Source: Bemisia tabaci (lineage: Eukaryota; Arthropoda; Insecta; Hemiptera; Aleyrodidae). Taken from it: a stretch of 64,000 bases of DNA. The position numbers were made by a program, and so were the translations under genes. The stretch spans positions 4,040,366-4,104,365 of the forward strand of contig NC_092793.1 of assembly GCF_918797505.1 (NCBI RefSeq), read 5' to 3'. How positions within the stretch are numbered: the stretch's first letter is position 1; each line of letters begins with the position of its first letter. The notes below the pieces were generated by a model. That model saw nothing but the letters and a program-made list of their open reading frames with translations, was not told the origin of the DNA and made no database searches. Shown here one piece after another: positions 42,816-52,600 of the stretch.

Positions 42816-42884
42816 GCGGTGGCTCTGCGGTAGCGCGCTTGCCCGGTAGATAGGCGGTCCCGGGTTCGAATCCCGGGCGCCGCA
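42816..42884 (+). tRNA. tRNA-like sequence, probable pseudogene or SINE head (left arm)
   Basis: The A box (TGGCTCTGCGGTAGCGCG) and B box (GGTTCGAATCC) of a Pol III internal promoter are present, and the T arm is perfect. Acceptor GCGGTGG pairs with GCGCCGC at six of seven positions. The anticodon stem does not close (CTTGC against ATAGG), and the length, 69 nt, is short, so I assign no anticodon and doubt it is a functional tRNA. Confidence 0.55.
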
Positions 42885-43343
42885 CCTACTTTTTACGACC
42901 GAATTTTATATTCTCACACATTTTCACATCGAATCCCATTTATTACAGTGGAACTTAAAACATCAATTAATTTACAACCATTATCAAACACAAATTGATC
43001 TACGATCAATAACTTCTTCAATTTGAAGTATAGATTTTTTTTGGGAGGGGGGGGGGGGGATACGCGCGCGATTTTCTCGCCAATCACTGTACTTTTACAT
43101 TAGCCGACGACCCGCCCCGCCCCCTCACATCAACATATTTCTCCCGATCACCCGTATGCGTCATGATTTTTCCCGTCATTATCCACAAAAAAAATCTATA
43201 CTTCAAATTGAAGAAGTTATTGATCGTAGATCAATTTGTGTTTGATGATGGTTGTAAATTAATTGATGTTTAAGTTCCACTGTAATAAATGGGATTCGAT
43301 GTGAAAATGTGTGAGAATATAAAATTCGGTCGTAAAAAGTAGA

Positions 43344-43412
43344 CGCGGCGCCCGGGATTCGAACCCGGGTTCGCTGATCCACCGGGCAAGCGCGCTACCG
43401 CAGAGCCACCGC
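43344..43412 (-). tRNA. tRNA-like sequence, probable pseudogene or SINE head (right arm)
   Basis: It is the inverse copy of 42816-42884 with the same A and B boxes. The two differ mainly where the anticodon arm should be (CCGGTGGATCAGCGAAC here against CCGGTAGATAGGCGGTC there), while both flanks remain nearly identical. The anticodon stem is also not closed here. Confidence 0.55.
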
Positions 43413-43865
43413 CGACTGATAAGAACTGGCTGCCATACTACGTATATACGCTCGAGCGCTCAAAGCAAGACTTTCCGGAATTTTTTGGGGGGGTTTCTAG
43501 GGGGCGTTGGAAAAAACAAAAAAATACGGGTCAAATAAATTCATCCAAAGAGTTCGTATGAATTTTTTCAGCCCGATCGGAGGCGGCAGCTTGGGAAGTT
43601 CCCCTTGTCAGTAAAGAAAAAGAAAAACAACGCATCCTCTGTGTACTGAAAAATTTCACGCAAAATTTCACGCAGATCACGATTCGTGCAACCAAAATTT
43701 CTGAAATCAACCCTTAGCTAAGATATTTAACGTTTTTCAATGCGTAAATTCAAACCCCCCGGCTCATAGAAAAACGAAAGTCTACGCGAGTCAATTTGCA
43801 CTCTAAAAAACAGTCTGCGCTATGAAAATGTAGCAGCCACAATCTCGGTGCTTCGGCTTAGCCGT

Positions 43866-43990
43866 TACACTTAGCTGTTAACACTTTGAACAACACAAGG
43901 AGGGAAAGAACATTGCTCCATCATGACTGCCTAAACCGTTTGTAGTGCGCGATTTGATTTGGGTAGAATACATTGTTATTCTTGTGAGCG
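43866..43990. repeat. Repeat shared with the left edge of the window
   Basis: TTTGAACAACACAAGGAGGG, AGTGCGCGATTTGATT and TTGTTATTCTTGTGAG parallel bases 2-115 (TTTGAACAACACAAGGGTGA, GTGCATAATTTGATTCAAGT). This is part of a wider dispersed repeat with AAATTCAAACCTCCCGCTCAT-like segments, seen also near 7500-7720, 11510-12310 and 52030-52175. Confidence 0.5.
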
Positions 43991-45742
43991 GGGAATGCAT
44001 AATTCCTCTAACCAATGTAAACTAAAAACTTTAATATCTTTGTTAGGAGTTGATTTCAGTGATTTTCTTTGTGCGGATTGTGTTATACGCAAAATTTTAA
44101 TTCGGAAACATGTATTAGAATGTTAGAATACGCATTTTGTCTAAAGGTCCATTGATTGTTAATTGGTCTTAACGTGGAGATTAAACTCTTCACATTGTGA
44201 AGAAAATCAAATCTTTTTTTAGCTTTAGAGGTTAGAAAATGGAACGCTATCAACCTTGTATGCTCACCCACCGAGTAAGATTAAATCACTTTGTTAGCTT
44301 GATGTCTCGAAAATATGCAACAATAAAAAAACATTCTTACAATCAACAAGAATTTTAAGGCTTCAAAAATCGGTCTAAATCTTTGATAGTTTAAATTATT
44401 AACTTATTTATTGTGCATCTAAACTATAAAAAAGATAATTTAAGCATAAACTTTTCACAAACCATTGAACGAATTGACAACAACACGAATAAACCATGAT
44501 GACTCGTTTACTTCTTGCTGATGTCCCCACTTAAACGTTAAACTTTGATCCGACGCACCTCTTTTGCTTTTCTTCAAGACTGAATACTTAACTTTTTTCA
44601 TATTTATGGTTCATTTCACCTCGTGACATGAAAGTTTCTACAGACTTGTACAGACACGAAATTTCTTTTGATGAATGTTGAATTGTTGAGTTCACCATTT
44701 GAGCAACCAATCGAATCGAGAGCCTCAAGACACATGGTTGCAATATTGCGGAAATTTCACGAAATCTTTTCGTAAATAAAATGTGAAGCAAGCTTTTTTT
44801 TTATTAATTTTTTTTTTTATTTCTAGAGGACCCCCCAGAAAACAAGACACATCGATGTATCGATACAATTTTTCTAAAACACTGATTTTGTTCCTGAATT
44901 TTGGTAAAAAACAAGGAAAATTAGCGCGCGAGCATATTACAGCAATTTTCTCGAAAAGTATCTCATGAAAATCCAACAACAACAACAAAAGTCTTTAGGT
45001 TAAAATACGAAATATTGCATTTAGACTTCCTGCTCCCTTCACGCTCTTATAACCTCTCACCATAAATTGTACCGAACACTTATCAAGTGGATTGCCGATC
45101 ACTCCAATAAAAAACGAGAAAGTAAAAAGAAAAAAGAAAAAAAAGAATTGTGAACAGAGTTGCATGCTATTCAAGAATAATTAAGAATACTTTGTGTTAA
45201 AACTGTTGTGCTGTGGCCATTTGTTCTCGTTTACTAAAGCTAATTTTTTCATCTTCCTTTTTTTATACCGCTGTGCGTTTACTTACACGAATTAATAAGT
45301 ATTCCACTCAAAGAAAGGTGGTGCAATCAAAAGGTGCGAGCACCCACGCAGTGCAACACTACATGTTCGTGAAGCAACTATTCCAACGTCTGTGCGGTGT
45401 TTAAGTATAACCGCAGCGTTGAAGGCGAGCTACTTGCGCGTTGCTGCTGCCAATTCTAACTCAGTTTTCTCTCGTGTGCTAATCGTGCCTTTTCAATTAT
45501 TTTCCTCCTCTTTTGTGATCTACGCTATGGATTTACAAAAATCATAGGTCTAATTATATAGTTTTTAGAGTGCCTCACATACTTTCTTATGAGGAAGCTG
45601 CACATGTAAGACCTTGACCTTTTTCATTGCAGTAAAACTTCTTAATATTTAAGCAGTAGATAGCGACTACTTATTTAATGTATCAAACCATGCTATGTTG
45701 CATTGAAGAATTATAAAGATATACTCTAGGCACATATCGACG

Positions 45743-45917
45743 CAGTGGCGTGGTGTGGCGTGCTTTGCGATATATCGGATCAACCGATATGTCATTTAAA
45801 CCTATGGAAAATGATCGATACACAGGGTGTTCGCAGCGAAAACCTTAATAATCGATTCTTTACTGCAGGTTTAAATGGCATATTAACCGATGCATCGCAA
45901 TTTACGCCACGCCACTG
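45743..45917. mobile_element. CAGTGGCGTGGCG MITE, copy 9
   Basis: CAGTGGCGTGGTGTGGCGTG has a small internal duplication of the end. Then come CGATATATCGGATCAACCGA, CACAGGGTGTTCGCAGCGAA, CCTTAATAATCGATTCTTTA and the right end GCCACGCCACTG. Confidence 0.85.
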
Positions 45918-45919
45918 AT

Positions 45920-46252
45920 CGATGGTGATACTTCCGAACTACGTAACTCGTTTGCGGTGTTTTCAATTGGACGTATTTATGCCAAAAGGAACAATGTGCA
46001 TAGGTTTTGCGTGCGACATAGTTGTTTTTAGTATAAATACGTCCAATTTTCCACTCTAATTTCATCTTTTTGAAGGAGAACAAATTAACATCATTCTTCG
46101 GAGTTTCCACAGAATTTTCCTCGCACAAAGAAAGAAAATCACGGAAGTTTTTAAGAATCAACGTTGAATAGTTATCCAACTTAAAAAATGAGGTAGGTAT
46201 GACAGGACGTCTGCAACGTCGTAAACCAAGACACGTGGTTTGAAAATCTCAC
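45920..46252. mobile_element. Decayed MITE containing an 87-bp hairpin insert
   Basis: The ends GATGGTGATACTTCCGAACT and TTTGAAAATCTCACCGTC are loosely inverted and resemble 31718-31973. At 45967-46053 a hairpin with ATTGGACGTATTTATGCC and inverse ends sits inside, related to 33122-33350. Confidence 0.6.
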
Positions 46253-46284
46253 CGTCGGCGCGCGTCGTGCTGCCAGCGCGGCAT

Positions 46285-46374
46285 GCGCACTGGCGCCTAC
46301 AAACCTAACAGGGATACTTCACGCATTGCGCAATGCGTGAAGTATCCCTGTTAGGTTTGTAGGCGCCAGTGCGC
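46285..46374. repeat. 90-bp palindrome, copy 4, without family A flanks
   Basis: GCGCACTGGCGCCTACAAAC... and its inverse, around TTGCGCAA, are perfect in both arms as far as I can read. Unlike copies 1 and 3, the GGCTATA-rich shoulders and CCCTGG ends are missing on either side. Confidence 0.95.
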
Positions 46375-46461
46375 GTGTCGCGCTGGTCGCCCTCGCCTGC
46401 CGCGCGCCGAAGCGTGCCACGGCGTCGTTAAGCCAACACATGCATTGTGATGAGGAGACAA

Positions 46462-46812
46462 CCTATAGACGCATTTAGTGTGACGTCACATCTCGATTTA
46501 ATTTCAATATCTCGAAAGTCGAAATGTGCCCCAACAAACGAACACAACGTTCGTCCGAAGACTAAGTACTATGTCACGAGCTCATTATATTATCAATTCG
46601 TGTGTATGTGGTCTCAAACGTTTTGGAAAATAACTAGCTTTCATAATTTTACGGTCTCATTGATTAATATTACAGTTTTGGGCTGGTTAAAGCATTCTTT
46701 CATCAATTGTTCATTTTGGAGGTTATATGTTTGTTTATTGGGGCACATTTCGACTTTCGAGATATCGAACCAGATATCGCTCCGTGACGTCATCACTAAA
46801 TGCGTCTATAGG
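46462..46812. mobile_element. MITE with CCTATAGACGCATTTAGTG ends
   Basis: CCTATAGACGCATTTAGTGT, GACGTCAC at the left is inverted as GTGACGTCATCACTAAATGC, GTCTATAGG at the right. Inner CTCGAAAGTCGAAATGTGCC and GGCACATTTCGACTTTCGAG also pair. About 350 bp. The 129-residue open frame across it is not a gene. Confidence 0.85.
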
Positions 46813-46993
46813 GGAATGCACATACTTGGCTGTTAGTTCCGATTAATCTCGCCACTCTCCCATTTGTCACTTTGCAATCCTGAGTGAAGCATTGAAGTTT
46901 CAATTTTTACTAATCAAACAAATGGCTGGATTGAAACTGAAGTTTTCGTCAAGCGAGGCGGGGCGGGGGTAATATGATTTGCTGGGATGAAAG

Positions 46994-47149
46994 CAGTGGC
47001 GAAGCGTCAACGATCGATTATCGATATTTCTCCATTTGCAGCTATGATAAAAGATCGGCGTTCCTTGCGGACACCCTCTTTATCGATCCTTTTCCATAAG
47101 TTTAAACGACAGATCAATCGATATATGGCAAAGCACGCCACGCCACCTG
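46994..47149. mobile_element. CAGTGGCGTGGCG MITE, copy 10
   Basis: Reverse-oriented: CAGTGGCGAAGCGTCAACGA, CCTTTTCCATAAGTTTAAAC, CAGATCAATCGATATATGGC, AAAGCACGCCACGCCAC. Confidence 0.85.
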
Positions 47150-47239
47150 ATGATATCCCGGGAACGAGATTACTTTGGTCCCTAAGTTTTCACCATCGGC
47201 TTCATCAATTGATGAGGAAACACGCATTTCCATTCCTAC

Positions 47240-47352
47240 CAGTGGCGAAACCAAAATAAGGTGTTCTTTGCGAAAATCCTGTTTCATCGACCTTTTTCCG
47301 TAGGCTTAAATGCCAGATCAATCGATGTATTGCAAAGCATGCCGCGCCACTG
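47240..47352. mobile_element. CAGTGGCGTGGCG MITE, copy 11, internally deleted
   Basis: CAGTGGCGAAACC ... AAAGCATGCCGCGCCACTG is flanked by ATTCCTAC (47232-47239) and ATTCCTAA (47353-47360), 7 of 8 matching. At 113 bp it lacks part of the left half. Confidence 0.85.
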
Positions 47353-47894
47353 ATTCCTAACAGCACGTAAAGCATTTAAACTTTTATGGGAGTGACTTTT
47401 TTTACGGAGTTCATTTGTTGCAATGAGAACACCATGTCCCTTTTGCTGAGAGGCACTCACTAATTTATTGAAGTGGGAAACCCTGTTTTCCCAACCTTGA
47501 CGCGACTTGAAGTTCAATGCTGCTGACTCACTGCGCCCGGCGAGCGGGTTTCTAGTGCATTTCCATGCTTAGTCGCAGCTAACTCGCTTCCTCAACTACG
47601 CAGTCACCCTGAAAAGAGAAAGATGGGGAAAAAAATCAAGCAGTGAGCGATCATTTCCACCTTTCCCCCCAAGTTTCCGCGAACCAACTTCCGTCCAGTT
47701 ACGAAACCTAACTTTCACGGGCACGTGCAGTTTGTTTAAAAGTGTTCGCGGAACCTTGAATTACTTTCACGGACTCAATATTCACTATCCACATCCAACG
47801 TTATTTCGAAAAAGCGCAATTAATATCTCGCTCAACAAAACGTTTTCGTGAAGAAGTATATGAGATTAAACGCTTGATCAAGAGCCTGATAATT

Positions 47895-48165
47895 ACCCAC
47901 GATTGAGGAGGAGCTTGAGGGACAGAGCGCATAAAAATGGTTTTTGAAATAGATAAGATTATCATGAACTCGACGAAAACTAGTTTGAAAGTATATTCTT
48001 TGAAAAATACCCGACTAAAATCCAACTTTAAAGCATTAAAAAGTGAGCTTAAACTTCCTTTCCGCTATAAGGCTCCATGGAATTTTGAAACATTGAACAC
48101 GTTTTTCTCAAAATAGCAAAAACTGCACTTATGCGTCTTACCCTCCAAGCCCGCAATTACAGTGT
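47895..48165. repeat. Dispersed repeat (GCAAAAACTGCACTTATGC type), copy 3
   Basis: GAGGAGCTTGAGGGACAGAG, CGCAT at the left and ATGCGTCTTACCCTCCAAGC at the right are inverted. The interior carries AATAGCAAAAACTGCACTTA. Confidence 0.65.
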
Positions 48166-49499
48166 GGTACGTAATGCAATATTAAGAGTCATAAAACTTG
48201 AGCCAGGATTTTATTTCGGGGGGGGGGGGGCTGGCCGACTGAGGGTGGTTCTCCTCTACAGATTATGGGGGGGGGGCAGAGGTTCAGGTGTCCTCCCCCA
48301 GAATTTGTGGCAGAAATTCTGCTTTCGGGGGAGGGGGCTTGAGCCCCCCAAGCTCCCCCGTCTCCCTAGCTATGCACCTGCAAAGAGTAAAATATGTCAC
48401 GCTTAAAAACTAAAATCTGACAAGGCTGGTTGAAAGAATATCCAATGCTGAAATTGTAAGAATCTAAGAATAGTAAAGCTCACTGCGGTACAAGCAAATG
48501 TAGTCTCATTTTTTGCCGTTTTGAATATTCTGCACGAAACCTCCGCAATTAGGTATCTTCGTTTTAAGGAGCTTCATGAAGCTTCAACGATGCCTCTGTG
48601 TCGTCGGTAACACCGTACTGCGCCGCGACGCGCGTCCCGGGCAGGCAGCGTAGCGCGCGGATCTGCCTCAGAACGGCCGGCTCCGCTCCCCGTCCCCCGA
48701 TGGTTTTTCCCCGTTTCACGCCTTAAATATCGATCCCACAGAAAAATTCATAAGAATCATTTTTGTTCCTAATAAAATTTCCAATCTTCCTGTTGTAGAA
48801 AAATTACGCTAACATTAGCCGTTCAGTAGTTATTCAATATTCAAAATTTGGGGGCCCCCCCAGGGGGCTCAGATTTTTGGGGTCTATGTCTAAATCGAAT
48901 GTCTATAGGGTAGAGATGAATCCCTGAAATTTTCATGCTTTCTTCCAGAAGTGCACGATTGTTATGCTTAACGGCCCCACTACACATTGTGCCCAAAAAT
49001 TTTAGTCTTTTATATGAAAGAGAGGATAGTCGTCGAAAGAAAAACAATTTATTTGTTTTGTCTATTGTTATTTTCATCCCCGGTTTTTTTTTTTGTGTAC
49101 AGTTGAAATTTGGGTGAGCAAGTTCTTTCATTGCAATTGTGCTCATCGTCTTCAGGGAGCTTAAAAACGTGCCTACATAAAAAACAGCTGAGCGCTTCTC
49201 TAATATGAACGTATTGGAGCTTTCCCACTTTTTTTTGTTCCTGTATTTGGTTCTATATTAATAGAAAATATATTATATAGAGGCCTGTGGCCGCTACGCT
49301 GCCACCAACCACTGCTACACTTAAAAAATAGTAGAAAAACCACGTTCATGTTATTTAAGAGATGAATAGATTCCAAAGCTGACGGGTGCATGCGAAAGAA
49401 AGTATATTTGTCTCTAATTGCAACGTTGTGTACCAATTTTTATGTTTTATTTTTGTACACCGGTATTTTTGTAATCCCTATTTTATCATTTCCTTTCAG

Positions 49500-49659
49500 G
49501 CAAATCTGTTATTCAGTGATGATGTTGATTTAGACAAGGACAAGGAACCATTACCATCAACTTCTGCAGGTAGTCTTTTGAATCACCGCGCTGCATTAGA
49601 AATTGATGCACCTATTCAAGATGATGGCTTTGGTGGGAATTTAGGCCAAGATATGATTG
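49500..49659 (+). CDS. RAD21 exon (first recognised)
   Basis: Acceptor TCATTTCCTTTCAG and donor GATTG|GTTAGT. It encodes [20 protein letters not shown] and ends with [13 protein letters not shown], the acidic and glycine-rich block found after the SMC3-binding domain. It ends in phase 1. Confidence 0.9.
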
Positions 49660-52600
49660 GTTAGTACCAACTTCTTTTTTTCTTTAGCTCATTTAATTGC
49701 TTAAATTCTAAAACTGTGAAAGAAATATGTTGAACTGAATTTTCTCAGCAATAATGAAATACACCGAGTCCTGAAGCGCTCATTCCCAATCTACCATAAA
49801 ATTTTTTTAGAAATTCAAGCCTTTACCGATACTCACTGGTGCTTGGTGCTCAGCTGTACTTATTTTTGCATTTCTTTTGATTTGGAATAAACGGTCACAG
49901 ACAGTTCGGGCAACAGAAAATTCAAGGGTCAAAGAATAAGGAAAGAAACTTGACACCCTGAACAAAATTTTCATGTGCATTTTGTACATGCACTTTGTAC
50001 TGTGCTTTTTGAAGAAGCAAAACATGGCAACCCCTCTTAAAGATCTATTTTTGTATCTTTACTGTTCAATTTCACTCAAAGTCAGCCAAAATTGTCTTTT
50101 ATATGATGCTAAATAAAACGCCTCCTCAAACCTTCCTTGGTTATAATACAAACTGCAAAGGAGCTGATTAAGGAATGACTGTGAATGGAGCCCATTGCTC
50201 CGATATGGTGCTAGTGCTTCTTGTTGTTGATAAATCTATGACCCTGTCAATGCAGAAGTTTGCATTTGAAGGTTTCAACATGGTTTGTCAACAGGAAGAG
50301 GAAACCTTCATAACTTTAGATCAGTAATTTTTTTCCAACTTCTTTTTATCTGAAACTAGAATTTTACTGTTTGGTATACTTAATTGTTGCGTTTCATTCA
50401 TACAATTTTACTTTAAAAGATTCTTATCACTAAAATCTAAATTTTTACCAGTTCTGGAACCATTCATTTCTACAATAAAGTATTTATAGCCCTCACAGGC
50501 GCTAGCCTATCAAAACATTTGGAAAACTGGAGAAAGTTAAATTTAAAATTAGATTTAACGAAGGAGCAGCATTACCACTTGATAGTTAAATTTTGAATGT
50601 TTCTCATCTATCAATTGGTTTTGTTTACTTTGACAGCAGGAGGGTTGTTCGAAGGTGGCTTGTTTGATGATGCTCCTATGCCAGAAGTTCCTGCTGTTGA
50701 CACAAGCTCTGTGGCACAGCTGGATATGCCTCAAGAACAACCTGCACATGCCGCAGACAGTGATGATGATGACCACTTCGACCATGCCATGCCTAGTCCT
50801 GGAGCACCCAGTTCGGACGGTTCTCGCCCGGCTTCACCGTTAGATACCAACAATATGATGCCGCCCCCGCTCCCGCCTCAAGCACCCACCCAAGAGGCAC
50901 CTCCGCTTTTTCCAGAGCCACAAGAACCTGAACCAGCTGCCGATCATACGACTTTACTTCAGAATGAAGAGGAAAGTTTTGCACTTGCTCCCGTAGATGC
51001 CTCTGCCCTCAAAGGTATTCATCCCTCTAATTTATATTTTTTTGTGTGTTGAGCGTAGGAATTCTGCTGAGGATTCGCAGATAAAGTATGAATGAAAGTA
51101 GATTATTAATATCTTTCTCTCAGAAACTTTACCTTTCAGTTTGTATAAAAGGAATTTCAGAAATCAATATCTGAACAAGATATTAGCGTGGAATTTTAAC
51201 ATTAATCCAATAACAGATAGGGTGTTGGAACAACTGACAAAAGAAAAGAGCCAAGCGACTGATGTATCATCACTGAACATCTACAAGCTTAAAGTAGCCC
51301 TTCATAACAGCCCAAAGTTTTTGGCCTTTAAGCTCACAACTTATTAGTCTCACTATCAAAATTACGGTTTTTCTCTTTTGTAATTTAATCCAAAAGTATA
51401 ATTAAATTCTCCGGCTTAGCATATACCAAGACTCCTTTATAAACCAGATAAGTTCCAGCTTCACAGAAAATCATTCTTAGACACTACAAAAACCTTTTAT
51501 CTCTTTAAAAGTGGTTCCTTCAAAAGTTAGTACCAGTTCATCTGGCTTTCCCCTCCTTCCACTTAAATTCATACAGAGCTGTAGAATATACACTGCTTTC
51601 GAATATTTATACAGATATATATCGGCCATTATTTTTTTTACTTTGTGTAAAAGCTATTATTTAAAAATGTGTAGTTGTTACAACTCTTAACCGAATTTCA
51701 TCACTTACAGGGCTGACCAAAACGAAGAGGAAAAGAAAGCTTATTGTCGATGAAATCAAAAATATTTCGGGAGAAGAGATGAAAGCGCAGCTCTCAGACA
51801 CTAGTGATATTGTTACAACGCTAGACTTAGCCCCACCAACGAAGCGGCTAATGCACTGGAAGGAGACAGGTGGTGTTGAAAAACTTTTTGCCCTACCGGG
51901 ACGTCCAATTCCTGCCCGAGTTTTATTCAAGGTAAAGATATAATTTTGTAAATCATTGCGAGAGAAACTTAGTTTACTCGAATGTATGAAAAAGCTTCAT
52001 ACTTGCTTCCTTTCTCTGTAAAACAACTTGTGTAACAAATGTTTCTTCAATGAACGGGAAATTCGTATTTACGCATAGAAGATCGTTGATACCTTGGCAA
52101 GGAGTTGCTTTCACTAATTTTCGCTGCGCAAATTGTGTTCTATGTGAAATTTTGACAAGGAAACATGTACTGTATCGCCAGAGTTGCCACATCTGTGGAA
52201 TACAGGATTGAGTCAGGAAAAACCTGGAAATGTCAAAGAGAATGACAAAAAGGAAAAGTTGTTGAGTCACCTTTACTTTCTTTCTGGAAAGGGCTTGATG
52301 TTTTGAAAACAAACAAATGTTGTCCAAAAACTATTTCAAATTATGTCTTTTAAATTATCTGGAATATCAATTAATGTCACAGTCCAAATTTGGCCAAGAA
52401 AATCAGGAAAATGTCAGGGCATTTCATTTCCTAAATTCTGGAACAACCCTAATTTATCACATCAACTTCAAAGTTTCAGTGTTGAAGTCCATTTATCGGT
52501 TGAACAACAAAAATGTAAGACGATTTTCATCGTCAAACTTCCAAAAAATGGTTAGAACTGGCACTGGAATGGTGGTGGCACTTGTTTAGAATCCAAAAAA

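Larger units (their letters stand above)
42620..43607. mobile_element. 988-bp near-perfect palindromic element with a tRNA-like gene in each arm
   Basis: The arms of about 430 bp are near-identical inverse copies, from CAAGGGGAACTTCCCAAGCT to its inverse. The trinucleotide TCA flanks both ends (42617-42619 and 43608-43610), a possible 3-bp target duplication. Each arm carries a tRNA-like sequence, and the unpaired centre (about 43030-43190) holds a long G tract and CGCGCG. No protein frame. It may be a foldback transposon that captured a tRNA-derived SINE head, or an inverted SINE pair. Confidence 0.8.
41063..49499. other. Gene-poor spacer between the DCST1-like gene and RAD21
   Basis: I find no coding exon I can support. 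It should contain the 5' UTR exon and promoter of the DCST1-like gene (minus) and is upstream of the first recognised RAD21 exon (plus). I searched it for the conserved RAD21 N terminus and did not find it. It holds the tRNA-bearing palindrome, a tandem duplication near 41122-41516, several MITEs and G-rich tracts. Confidence 0.6.

Noticed and set aside
42816..42884. Functional tRNA gene
   Set aside because: The anticodon stem does not pair in either arm copy and the length is short, so I call it tRNA-like with low confidence.
46447..46836. 129-residue plus-strand open frame
   Set aside because: It coincides almost exactly with an inverted-repeat MITE (46462-46812), and the sequence looks random.
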